The position numbers and the translations under genes are program-made. Positions 51,627 to 60,641 of a stretch of 64,000 nucleotides of DNA are shown in pieces. Position 1 is the first letter of the stretch; each line of letters begins with the position of its first letter. The notes under the pieces are model-generated. The model was not told where the DNA came from, searched no databases, and saw only the letters and a list, made by a program, of their open reading frames with translations. Source of the stretch: DUZB01 sp964407525 (GTDB taxonomy: Bacteria; Desulfobacterota; DSM-4660; Desulfatiglandales; Desulfatiglandaceae). The DNA lies in the NCBI GenBank assembly GCA_964407525.1, contig CAYOWC010000002.1, positions 1 through 64,000 on the forward strand, read 5' to 3'.

Positions 51627-53853
51627 TTTTTCCTCCACTTTGTATTTTAGCCGGCAGTCGCACCTGAAAAACAGTCCCCTTACCGGGTTCACTGCTGAAT
51701 TGGATAGAACCCCCTTGTTTTTGGACAATCCCGCGACTCACGGACAAACCCAGACCCGTCCCTTTTCCAACCCCCTTGGTGGTATAAAAAGGATCAAAAA
51801 CCTTTTCTTGAATATCCTTCGGAATCCCGTATCCCGTATCCGTAACACGGACCGTCACATATTCATGGGAATCCGGCTGGATTTGAATATCGATATTTCG
51901 GGTTTCACAATCCTTCACCGCATCCAGGGCATTGCTGATGAGGTTCAGGAAAATCTGTTGGATATTGCCCGCGTTTACTGAAATATCCGGACAGTGCGGT
52001 GAAGTGGTCACCTTGAATGAAACGCCGTCCTTTTCAATGCGATAGGAAAGGAGTTTGCGCACACGCTCAATGATTTCCCCACAGGCGATCCGCTCCCTGA
52101 TGTCTTCCCCGCCCGACTCCATGCGGGAAAACGTCTGCAGGTTTTTAACAATGCCGATACACCGCTTGGTCTCCCGTTCCATATCATCCAGCACCGAATA
52201 GATTTTGGTGTCTTTATCCACATGCTTCTTGCAGTACTGTGAAAAATTGAGCATTCCCATCATGGGGTTGTTCAGTTCGTGGGCAATCCCCGCGGTCAGC
52301 GTTCCCAGCGCCCCCAGTTTTTCCGCCTGAATCAGCTGGGCCTGCGACTCTTTTAAAGCCTTTGTGCGCTGTTCCACGCGTTTTTCAAGGGTCTCGTGGG
52401 CGGCTTTGAGCTCATGCTCCGTGGCTTTAAGCCGGCTGATGTCCACAAAACTCTCCAGCAGGTGACGACGGCCTTTCAAAATGATGGGGGCTACGGTCTT
52501 GAGGATGGGGATCTCATTTCCCTCACCCGTTATGAGAATCCGTTCTGAATTGTCCACCTTTTCATGAAGATCGGTAATGGGGCATCGCCCCTCTTCAGCG
52601 GGACATATGAAGCGATGACAAATGGAACCGAGCATGTCTTCTTTGTCAACACCGATCATTTTTATGGCGGTGGGGTTGGCATCTACAATCAGGTGATTCT
52701 CCGGATCAATGACCACAATACCCGCGGAGGCATAATCAAAAATGGTCCGCATCTGCGCTTCCCGTTCCTCTAGATCTTTTTCCATCTGTTTGCGGACCGA
52801 GATATCCCGAATGACCCCAACAGTACCCATAAAATCACGGTTTTCCGCATTGGGGTTGATTTCCCACATGCCGGAGCTGTTCACTTCCATGATTAAATAG
52901 TCCGAACTGAGCGGTTCGATGTATCCGGGCTCAACAGACGCCTTGTGCAGCGGCACCAGAACCACCTCAAGCCCTTCCGTTTTTCGTGTCCCCGTGCGCT
53001 GTTCATTAAAAAGTTTGGGTGCCTTTTCATCGCCGGTCTTCTTTCCTTTCATTTTTTTCAAAACCGCTTTACGGTCTATCCGGCTTACATCGGCGGGCAG
53101 TATAATCTTGCTGAAATGCTGCCCTATAAGGTCTTCCGGCAAATAGCCCAATCTTTCTATCGCTTCGTTGACATAGGTAAATTTTCCCTGAGGATCGATA
53201 CGATAAACAATATCCGGAATGGTCTTGACCAGGCTTCGAAATCGATTTTCCGAAACCCGCAGTTCATAGATCCGTTCCTCCAGTTTTTCATTGAGTTCCC
53301 GAAGTTCCTCCTGGGCCTTCAGCAGTTCCGTATTCCGCAATACGGCATTTTCGTAGGTGGAAAGCAGCAGGTTCATGATCCGGGTACTGGTGGAACGTAC
53401 TTTCCGCCGCATGCCCCCAATCACAATTTCCAGTTCCTCCCACTTCTCCCCCATTTTTACAACCGGGTTATGGATCAAAATATCCTTCACCCGTGACAAA
53501 AGCGCCGTTTCATCAAAAGGCTTGGTCAGGTAGTAATCCGCTTTGGCTTCAAGCCCTTTGAGAATATCTTCAGGGTCCGAAAGGGTGGTCAGCAGAATCA
53601 GGGGAATTGGCGACAGCTCGGGATCATCTTTGATAGCCCGGCACATTTCATAACCGCTCATTTCGGGCATCATGACGTCGCTGATGATCAGTTGTGGCCG
53701 GTTTTCCGATGCCGCTTCCAGACCCTGCCGCCCGTCGCGGGCCACATGAACAGTGTACCCGTTTTCCTCCAACAGGAATTTAAGGTACATGGATTGCGTC
53801 GGACTGTCCTCTACAATCAGGATGCTGCCTTTTTGGGGCATTTCATTTCTCAT
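51598..53853 (-). CDS. Histidine kinase: receiver-PAS-PAS-HisKA-HATPase
   Basis: This 751-residue soluble kinase has a receiver (SDVMMPEMSG, about 10-125), the shared module (LEIVIGGMRRKVRSTSTRIM, about 140-178), a coiled coil, PAS 1 (about 205-365 with an insertion of roughly 60 residues), PAS 2 (about 370-470), HisKA with AGIAHELNNPMMGML, and HATPase_c with NLISNALDA, DTGYGIP and GKGTGLGLS. PAS 2 has a cysteine group CHRFICPAEEGRCP that could bind metal or sense redox. It overlaps genes at both ends, so the block cheB-receiver-kinase-receiver is strongly coupled. Confidence 0.9.
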   Translation of the reverse strand: MRNEMPQKGSILIVEDSPTQSMYLKFLLEENGYTVHVARDGRQGLEAASENRPQLIISDVMMPEMSGYEMCRAIKDDPELSPIPLILLTTLSDPEDILKGLEAKADYYLTKPFDETALLSRVKDILIHNPVVKMGEKWEELEIVIGGMRRKVRSTSTRIMNLLLSTYENAVLRNTELLKAQEELRELNEKLEERIYELRVSENRFRSLVKTIPDIVYRIDPQGKFTYVNEAIERLGYLPEDLIGQHFSKIILPADVSRIDRKAVLKKMKGKKTGDEKAPKLFNEQRTGTRKTEGLEVVLVPLHKASVEPGYIEPLSSDYLIMEVNSSGMWEINPNAENRDFMGTVGVIRDISVRKQMEKDLEEREAQMRTIFDYASAGIVVIDPENHLIVDANPTAIKMIGVDKEDMLGSICHRFICPAEEGRCPITDLHEKVDNSERILITGEGNEIPILKTVAPIILKGRRHLLESFVDISRLKATEHELKAAHETLEKRVEQRTKALKESQAQLIQAEKLGALGTLTAGIAHELNNPMMGMLNFSQYCKKHVDKDTKIYSVLDDMERETKRCIGIVKNLQTFSRMESGGEDIRERIACGEIIERVRKLLSYRIEKDGVSFKVTTSPHCPDISVNAGNIQQIFLNLISNALDAVKDCETRNIDIQIQPDSHEYVTVRVTDTGYGIPKDIQEKVFDPFYTTKGVGKGTGLGLSVSRGIVQKQGGSIQFSSEPGKGTVFQVRLPAKIQSGGKNDKKNHCDR

Positions 53854-54265
53854 AAGAAATCGCCTTTACCTTTACGTTCACCAGGCTTTTGACCTTTTGC
53901 AGGAATTCGGTCTCCCAGTTGGACGGTTCAAGACCGAACCCCTTGGGTTTGGCCACCACATCCAGTGCCCCGGCCTCCATGGCTTCAAAGGCCACATTCA
54001 TCTCTTGAAAGTTGCTTTTGGCCGTTACCACGATAATGGGCGTGGGATTTTCCTTCATGATCCGCCGGGTGGCCGCCAGCCCATCCATAACCGGCATGGC
54101 CACATCCATGGTGATCAGGTCAGGTTTCAGACGTCGGGTCATGTCAATGGCTTCCCGACCGTTCACGGCTTCCCCCACCACCTCTATTTCCGGATCGTCT
54201 TGGAGCAGTTCTTTCAGGATCATGCGGATAGTATTCGAATCATCGACAATCAATACACGTATCAT
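53843..54265 (-). CDS. CheB-type lone receiver domain
   Basis: This 140-residue protein is a CheB-like receiver (MIRVLIVDDSNTIRMILKELL; TMDVAMPVMDGLAATRRIM; VVTAK; LDVVAKPKG) with no methylesterase domain. It overlaps the full cheB gene by four bases (ATGA). It looks like a duplicated cheB 5' part that has become a CheY-like protein. As a phosphate sink or a decoy partner for CheB it could tune adaptation; that is inference. Confidence 0.88.
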   Translation of the reverse strand: MIRVLIVDDSNTIRMILKELLQDDPEIEVVGEAVNGREAIDMTRRLKPDLITMDVAMPVMDGLAATRRIMKENPTPIIVVTAKSNFQEMNVAFEAMEAGALDVVAKPKGFGLEPSNWETEFLQKVKSLVNVKVKAISYEK

Positions 54266-55296
54266 GGGAGTAACTCCTTAATTTTTTGACCAATTTTCTG
54301 AAGTGCCAACACTTCAACGGCGCCACCCAGCAAAATGGCCTCCTTGGGCATACCGAAAACAATGGAACTGGCTTCATCCTGGGCAATGGTATACGCCCCT
54401 TCCTGCTTCATGGCATACAGCCCGCTGGCGCCGTCCCTGCCCATTCCGGTCATCAGTATCCCTACCGCACCGGAACCGTACTGTTTTGCCACTGAATTGA
54501 ATAATGCCGTCACTGAAGGTCGATGCCCGTCCAGGGGATTTTCTTTTAAAAGGGCCACTTTTCCAAGAGCGGTGACCTGCAGGTGTACCTCATCGGGAGC
54601 AATGTAGACCGTTCCCGGCAGCAGGGGTTCACCCGTCTCTGCCAGTTTGACTCGCAGCGAAATGGCCTCGTTGAGCCATCGTGCCAGTCCGTCGGTAAAT
54701 CCTTTGCTGATATGCTGCACCACCACCACCGGCACCGGAAAGGTGGCCGGCAGCTCACCCAGGACCGTCCGAAGGGCCGGAGGTCCTCCCGTAGACGTGC
54801 CCACCGCAACGATTCGGTACTGGGTTGAAAGAAAGGACCTCATTGCATATCCCTTTCCAACCGGTTTGGGACGATCCGCACCCTTCCATTTACGACGGAT
54901 CACTTTCACATCGGCCATGGCCTTGACCACATTGATGAGTTCATCGGCTTCAGGATCTTCCCCCGGAAGGCCGTGGGGTTTACCGAATACCATCAAAGCG
55001 CCCGATTCCACCCCTTTGAAGGTCGCCCCCAATCGAATATTCGATTCGGTACTGGTCAATACCACAATGGGCAGCGGGGTTTCAGACATAATCCGGCGAA
55101 TGGCCTCATAGCCGTCCATATGCGGCATGTGAATATCCATGGTCACCACATCGGGATGAAGCCGGGCCACCATCTTAACCGCCTCCTCTCCATTTCGCGC
55201 TTCCCCGATTACCTTCAGTTCCGGATCAGTGCTCAAAATAGCGCGAATCAAATGCCTGAGTGTTGGTGAATCATCAACAATTAAGACGTTGGTCAT
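54262..55296 (-). CDS. cheB: Chemotaxis protein-glutamate methylesterase CheB
   Basis: This 344-residue protein has an N-terminal receiver (TMDIHMPHMDG) and a C-terminal methylesterase domain with catalytic Ser in GTSTGGPPAL (about 168), His in VVQHISKGF and Asp in MTGMGRDGASG. It removes methyl groups from MCPs and deamidates glutamines. The order is cheA then cheB with four bases between them. The linker contains basic residues (VIRRKWKGADRPK). All catalytic residues are kept. Confidence 0.95.
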   Translation of the reverse strand: MTNVLIVDDSPTLRHLIRAILSTDPELKVIGEARNGEEAVKMVARLHPDVVTMDIHMPHMDGYEAIRRIMSETPLPIVVLTSTESNIRLGATFKGVESGALMVFGKPHGLPGEDPEADELINVVKAMADVKVIRRKWKGADRPKPVGKGYAMRSFLSTQYRIVAVGTSTGGPPALRTVLGELPATFPVPVVVVQHISKGFTDGLARWLNEAISLRVKLAETGEPLLPGTVYIAPDEVHLQVTALGKVALLKENPLDGHRPSVTALFNSVAKQYGSGAVGILMTGMGRDGASGLYAMKQEGAYTIAQDEASSIVFGMPKEAILLGGAVEVLALQKIGQKIKELLP

Positions 55297-55300
55297 AGGA

Positions 55301-57697
55301 CTACCCGATTAACCGTTCGATGGTTTCCAGCAGTTCCTGCTGGTCAAAAGTGCCTTTGGTGATATAGACATCCGCTCCCGCCTCCATCCCTTTCAATTTG
55401 TCTTCCGGGGATTCCAATGAGGTCACCAGCACAATGGGCAGGTGCTCGAAGCGGTTGTCCTGCCGAACTTTTGCTGTCAGCTCAAAGCCGTTCATGCGAG
55501 GCATTTCAATATCAAATACCACCGCATCAAAGGATTCTTCCTGCATTTTTTCCCATCCTTCCATGCCGTCAGCGGCCTGGGAAACATAGTACCCTGCATT
55601 TTCCAGAATATTTCTTTCAAGGGTCCGGGTGGTAATGGAATCATCCACCACCAGCACTTTTTTAACGGCCTTTTCTTTCACCCGTACTTTTTTGAACAAA
55701 GCGCTTCCCCGCAACCCCTGGGCTGAATAAATGATGCTCCCGGGATTTAAAATCATGACCACCTGACCGGTCCCCAGGATCGTTGCGCCTGCAATGTTTC
55801 GCACCCGTTGCAGCTGGCTTCCGAGGTTCTTGACCACCACCTCCTGGGTCCCCAGGAATTCATCCACTTGAAACGCCAGTCGTTTTTCCACGGCCCCCAG
55901 GACCACCACCCCAATCTTTTTACCGTTATTTTCGGCGTTTTCCATTGCCGGCAGCTCCAGAATCTCAGCCATAGAGATCAGCGGCAAGGCGCGTCCGCCA
56001 ATACGAACAGCGGGCTTTCCTTCCATACGCCGAATCTCTTCCGGTTTGAACTGCAAAATCCGCTCAACCGTGGTGTTGGGCACCGCAACGGTTTGACCGG
56101 ACACCTTCAGCATCAATACATGGCTGGTGGCCAGGGTTAACGGCAGAATCAGGGTAAAAGCGGTTCCCTTGTCCACTTCCGTATGGGTCTTTATCTGGCC
56201 ATGGAGTTTTTCAAGCTGCTCCCGCACCACATCCATCCCCACGCCCCGGCCGGAGAGATCCGTGACCGTCACATGGGTGGAAAGACCGGATTGAAACACC
56301 AGGTCAATGGTCTCCTCAGGACTGAGGGTTTCAGCGTCCCCCGGTGTAATGAGATTGTTTTTCACCGCCGCCCTGCGAACCCCCGCCAGATTAATACCCT
56401 TTCCATCATCGCTCACTTCCAAAACGATATGGTTCCCGCTCTGTAGAGCTTTGAGCCGAATGATGCCTTGCCGGGCCTTCCCTTTTTTCAAGCGCTCATC
56501 CGGCGTTTCGATGCCGTGATCAATGGCGTTTCTGAGCAGATGGGTCAGGGGGTCCTTCAACCCTTCAAGGACCTGCCGGTCAATTTCAGTCTCGGCGCCC
56601 TGCAGAATCAGTTCAACGTTTTTTCCCTTCTCCCGGCCGATATCACGGATCATTCGCGGAAAAAGATCAAACAGCGTGGCGATGGGCACCATGCGGACGC
56701 GCCGCACACCGTTTTGCATGTCATCGGTCAGGAGCGCCAAATGACGGTAGTCGCTTTCCAGGGACTCGGAGAGACGGTTGATGTTTCGACCCACACTGCT
56801 GAGGTGATTTTCATTAATGGAAAAAAACTCGAGGAAAGATGCGAGTTCCGAATCTCTTTCCGTGCGATGTTCCAAGGCCCGCTTCAGAGTACGGGATTTT
56901 CGCCATAATTTTTCCCAGCCTCCCAGCACGGACTGAACGGATTTTAATTCTCCCAGGCGCTGTTCCATGCGCATTCGCGCTACCAGCAGTTCCCCCATCC
57001 CCGCCATGAGGGCGTCCAGCTTTTCCGTTTTCACACGAATGGTATCCCCGGCCATATCTCGCATAAAACCCTTTTTCGGTTTTGCGCTTTCATCCTTTGG
57101 CGGGGTTATAGTTTCTTCTTCGGATCCGCATTCCTTTGAAGCGGCTTTCGATTGCGGAGGATCCGCTTCAGGTTTTGCGGTTGATGGAACTTTTTCCCCC
57201 TTTGCTGATGCCAATTTCGGTTTAGTCGATTTGGGTTTCCCTGGAGATGAAACCGGGGAAGGTTCCTTGACGGAATCCTTTTTATCGGACCATTCCCCCC
57301 GCAATACCCCATCCAGTTCGGACATGACCGCTTTTCTGGCCTCAAATGAAAGACTGCCACCTTCAAGATGCAAGCGCATGGCTTCGGTCAGAAGATCGGT
57401 GGCGTGAAGCAGTCCATCCACCAGTTGGGAAGAGGACTTCAATTCCCCTTTTTTGAGGGCCCCCAGTACATCTTCCATCTTGTGGGCCACGGTACTGATG
57501 TCCTTCAGTTCGACGGCTCGGGCTGATCCTTTGATGCTGTGCGCCGATCGAAAAAGGGCTTTCAGCAATTCATCCTTTTCACCGCTGCCCAGGTTCTTTT
57601 CCAGTTCCAGAAGACCCTTGTTCAGAGCGGCCGCGTGTTCATCCAGTTCCACCCTGAAGGTCGCTACCAATTGACGCTGAAGTTCTTCACGATCCAT
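55301..57697 (-). CDS. cheA: Chemotaxis histidine kinase CheA with fused receiver
   Basis: This 798-residue protein has an HPt domain (His53 in RSAHSIKGSAR), a long Pro/Lys-rich linker (about 140-215) in place of a P2 domain, a dimerisation domain, HATPase_c with LLRNAIDHGIETPDER and DDGKGINLAGV, a CheW-like P5 domain and a C-terminal receiver (VVDDSITTRTLER; FDIEMPRMNGF). This CheA-CheY architecture is common in alternative-function chemosensory (ACF/Frz-like) systems. The absent P2 fits the presence of a fused receiver. TTGGAGACAAAA precedes the ATG at 57697. It lies between an MCP gene and cheB. Confidence 0.95.
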   Translation of the reverse strand: MDREELQRQLVATFRVELDEHAAALNKGLLELEKNLGSGEKDELLKALFRSAHSIKGSARAVELKDISTVAHKMEDVLGALKKGELKSSSQLVDGLLHATDLLTEAMRLHLEGGSLSFEARKAVMSELDGVLRGEWSDKKDSVKEPSPVSSPGKPKSTKPKLASAKGEKVPSTAKPEADPPQSKAASKECGSEEETITPPKDESAKPKKGFMRDMAGDTIRVKTEKLDALMAGMGELLVARMRMEQRLGELKSVQSVLGGWEKLWRKSRTLKRALEHRTERDSELASFLEFFSINENHLSSVGRNINRLSESLESDYRHLALLTDDMQNGVRRVRMVPIATLFDLFPRMIRDIGREKGKNVELILQGAETEIDRQVLEGLKDPLTHLLRNAIDHGIETPDERLKKGKARQGIIRLKALQSGNHIVLEVSDDGKGINLAGVRRAAVKNNLITPGDAETLSPEETIDLVFQSGLSTHVTVTDLSGRGVGMDVVREQLEKLHGQIKTHTEVDKGTAFTLILPLTLATSHVLMLKVSGQTVAVPNTTVERILQFKPEEIRRMEGKPAVRIGGRALPLISMAEILELPAMENAENNGKKIGVVVLGAVEKRLAFQVDEFLGTQEVVVKNLGSQLQRVRNIAGATILGTGQVVMILNPGSIIYSAQGLRGSALFKKVRVKEKAVKKVLVVDDSITTRTLERNILENAGYYVSQAADGMEGWEKMQEESFDAVVFDIEMPRMNGFELTAKVRQDNRFEHLPIVLVTSLESPEDKLKGMEAGADVYITKGTFDQQELLETIERLIG

Positions 57698-57832
57698 TTT
57701 TGTCTCCAAGTCCCAATGTGGGAATGTATTGTCAGGAAACTCCAAGATACCGTCATTCCGGGCTTGCCCACCGGCTTTTTGGTGACCATGACCCGGAATC
57801 CAGCAAGTTTGTTGACCGCTGAAATGGGACCA

Positions 57833-60046
57833 TTAATTGAGGCGATACCGCTCCACAATCGATTTCAACTGCTCCGCCAGAACATTGAGGCTTCGAGCCG
57901 ATTCTTCCACCTGACGTGTACCTTCTTCGGTCTGGCCGGTGGCCTGGTTGATGTTTTCCATGGCGTTGGAAATCTGGTCCATGCCTGCCAGCTGTTCCTG
58001 ATTACTCACAGCGATCTGTGAAATTGTCTGGGTCACCTTTTTTATATTCTCGTTGATGGCGTGAATGGCTTTTCCCGCTTTTTCAGCCTGTATAACCCCC
58101 ACATCCGCCCGCTTGCTCCCCTCTTCGGTCACCATCACCGCTGTATTGGTGGATTTCTGGATCTCCCCTAAGATTTCCTTGACCTTGACCGTGGCCACCC
58201 TGGATTGCTCGGCCAGGCTGCTCACTTCCCCGGCCACCACCGCAAATCCTTTGCCCGCCTCACCGGCCCGTGCCGCTTCAATGGCGGCGTTGAGCGCCAA
58301 CAAGTTGGACTGGTCCGCAATATCATTGACCGTTTCAATAATTTCCCCGATCTGCTGGGTCTGTTCGCTCAAGGCCAGAATATTTTCAGCAATGCTGGCC
58401 ACCTGTTCCTTGATCCGTTTGACCCCTGCCGACGTCTCCCCCACCGCCGTAAGGCCCAATTCCGCCTCGGACATAGATTGCTTTGCCATTTCCGCCACCT
58501 GGCGGCTTCGCTCGGAGCTTTGCTTAGCGGTCTGCCGGGCCTGGTCAACCGTGCTCGAGGTCTGGCTGACACTGGCCGCCTGCTCGCTGGCGGTGGCGGC
58601 CTGTTCCTGGGTGGCGGCCAGGATTTCAGTGGTGGACGATGTCATGTTCTGCACTCCCTGGGAAACCTGGATTGCCATTTCTTTGAGGTTCCGGGTCATC
58701 AGGTTTAAATGGTTCCCCAGAGCGGTCAGCTCGTCCTCTTTGTCCGGCGGCGTCACTTCGGCAGTGAGATCACCCCGGCCGACGGCCTCCACGAATGCCA
58801 CATACTCTTTCACGGTGGATTCCAGGTACTGCTTGGTTTTGCGGTCCTCTTCGGCGCGGTGTTCCACTTCCCGATTCATCTCTTTGAGATTTAAAACCAT
58901 CCGGTTAAAGGCATCCGCCAACATGCCGGTTTCGTCTTTTGAGTCCACTTCTGCCGTGACATCCAGATCTCCGGCGCTGATTTTCTCCGCCGCCTCCGTT
59001 AATGTTCCGATTGGCCTGCCGATTCTAACCGCTACAATCCAAAGCAGCACCAGGGCCAGGGCCGTTAATACCGAACCGATGATGATCATGCGCCACATCA
59101 AACGTGTCGCCTCCCTTGTCACAAGTCCTAAAGGCAGGTTGATATTGATGAACCAGGGTTTTTCCGTAAAACCGAAAGACACGGGAACAAACGCCGTCAT
59201 ACGCCCTTCGTCCAATTCAAAGATGGTTTTTCCTGACTGAACAGTTTCCAGCTCCTCCTGCAAATCCTGGTTTATTTTACGCATGTGACCGCCCACGTCT
59301 TCATCATATCCGTCGGAGGCAGCGATCATACCATCATAGGTAATCAGACTGACCGTGGCTTCTCCAGGATAGGGGTTCCGCTTCCTCAGATAGTCATTCA
59401 GATCCTTTATACCCATATCCGCCCCCGCGATACCCATGAAGCGTCCGTTTACCAGGATGGGGACCACCAGGGATGTCATCAACACCTTTTTGCCCTGAAC
59501 CTCGTAGAAATAGGGATCAATGATACACTCCCGTTTCATTTTTTTGGGCACTTGGTAATAATCCCCTTTGCCTGCCACCTGGTAATCCTTCAACGGCTCC
59601 ACGTTGATTTTTCCGGAAGCACCTCGGCTCCAGTAAGGAATAAAACGTCCGGTCTTATCGGAAGGGAGTTGACCCTTAAATTGAGAATCTTTGCCGTCAA
59701 AGGCATCGGGTTCCCAGAGGGTGTAGGTCCCCACAAAATCAGGATTTTTTTCCGTCACTATTCTAAGCATTTGGTTCACCTGTTCCCGGGTGATGCCGCT
59801 GCTCCCCACGGTACTGAGAACCTGTGCCAGAGTGCGGGCCGCATCGAGTGGAACCTCCAGTTTGGCCTTTATGAAATTGGCCATGCCCTCTCCATCGGCC
59901 ACGATCTCTTTTTCCACCGTCTCAAGGGCAATTTTTCGCTGGGTCACGGCGGCGTACGCCACAATCAACCCGAATGTCAAAACCATGCATATCCCCACCC
60001 ATAAGAGGATCTTCCCTTTGATGGACCGAATACTTAAGAGTGCCAT
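57833..60046 (-). CDS. Methyl-accepting chemotaxis protein, dCache sensor
   Basis: The 737-residue transducer has a first helix (ILLWVGICMVLTFGLIVAYAA), a dCache-type periplasmic domain (TYTLWEPDAFDGKDSQFKGQ; YYQVPKKMKRECIIDPYFYEVQGKKVLMTSL; MGIAGADMGIKDL), a second helix near 315-335, HAMP and an MCP signalling domain. The YWSRG...DYY...PY pattern with an Asp late in the domain resembles amino-acid-binding dCache domains. The C-terminus ends ERYRLN, with no CheR-tethering pentapeptide. Its gene sits between cheW and cheA. Confidence 0.92.
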   Translation of the reverse strand: MALLSIRSIKGKILLWVGICMVLTFGLIVAYAAVTQRKIALETVEKEIVADGEGMANFIKAKLEVPLDAARTLAQVLSTVGSSGITREQVNQMLRIVTEKNPDFVGTYTLWEPDAFDGKDSQFKGQLPSDKTGRFIPYWSRGASGKINVEPLKDYQVAGKGDYYQVPKKMKRECIIDPYFYEVQGKKVLMTSLVVPILVNGRFMGIAGADMGIKDLNDYLRKRNPYPGEATVSLITYDGMIAASDGYDEDVGGHMRKINQDLQEELETVQSGKTIFELDEGRMTAFVPVSFGFTEKPWFININLPLGLVTREATRLMWRMIIIGSVLTALALVLLWIVAVRIGRPIGTLTEAAEKISAGDLDVTAEVDSKDETGMLADAFNRMVLNLKEMNREVEHRAEEDRKTKQYLESTVKEYVAFVEAVGRGDLTAEVTPPDKEDELTALGNHLNLMTRNLKEMAIQVSQGVQNMTSSTTEILAATQEQAATASEQAASVSQTSSTVDQARQTAKQSSERSRQVAEMAKQSMSEAELGLTAVGETSAGVKRIKEQVASIAENILALSEQTQQIGEIIETVNDIADQSNLLALNAAIEAARAGEAGKGFAVVAGEVSSLAEQSRVATVKVKEILGEIQKSTNTAVMVTEEGSKRADVGVIQAEKAGKAIHAINENIKKVTQTISQIAVSNQEQLAGMDQISNAMENINQATGQTEEGTRQVEESARSLNVLAEQLKSIVERYRLN

Positions 60047-60061
60047 TTTACAACCTCACAA

Positions 60062-60625
60062 TTAAATAATTTCTTCCCTCACAATGATCCCGGAATGGGA
60101 AATCAGTTTTTCCAGATCCAGAATCATAAGCATGTCGGAGGTCACCCCTTGAATAAATTCCTGCCCCTTTGCGGAAAGGGTTCCGGATGCCGGTTGAACC
60201 GCCGTCAGGGGAACCTGTTCCAGTTTCGGCCGGTCTTCCGCCAGAATGCAGAATTCCATCAACATTCGGTCCGGAACGGTTTCTCCACGGATCAACAGCA
60301 CATGGGCTTTCTCCATATCTACCTCAGCGCCGATTTCCAGGTAGGCGGCGATATTCATGATGGAGTAGATCCTGCCCCTCATGTTGACGGCCCCCACAAT
60401 AAAATTCGGTGTGCAGGGGACCAGCGACCACATCTCCCGCTTCAACGGTTGAATCTCTCGAATGTAATGCATATCCACGCCGAACCGCTCCTCGCCCATG
60501 GAAAAAGCGAGAAGCCGCAAATCATCCTGTTCCGTGGATGCCGCATCCCCGGTTTGCGCCAGTATCCTGGCCCGGCTTTCCAGAACCTGTTGAATCTCAA
60601 CATCAGAGGATATTTCGCTCTCCAT
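60062..60625 (-). CDS. cheW: Coupling protein CheW (1)
   Basis: This 187-residue CheW has the two SH3-like subdomains: LLAFSMGEERFGVDMHYIREI near 37-57, FIVGAVNMRGRIYSIMNIA near 75-93, and a final LMILDLEKLIS. An N-terminal extension of about 35 residues precedes the core. It links MCPs to CheA. AAAGGATTGAGAA precedes its ATG; the gap to the MCP gene downstream is 15 bases. Confidence 0.92.
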   Translation of the reverse strand: MESEISSDVEIQQVLESRARILAQTGDAASTEQDDLRLLAFSMGEERFGVDMHYIREIQPLKREMWSLVPCTPNFIVGAVNMRGRIYSIMNIAAYLEIGAEVDMEKAHVLLIRGETVPDRMLMEFCILAEDRPKLEQVPLTAVQPASGTLSAKGQEFIQGVTSDMLMILDLEKLISHSGIIVREEII

Positions 60626-60641
60626 TTCTCAATCCTTTCGA

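Noticed and set aside
58065..59240. 391-codon open frame opposite the dCache MCP.
   Set aside because: It is low-complexity (Ala/Ser-rich), caused by the codon pattern of the MCP signalling domain on the other strand.
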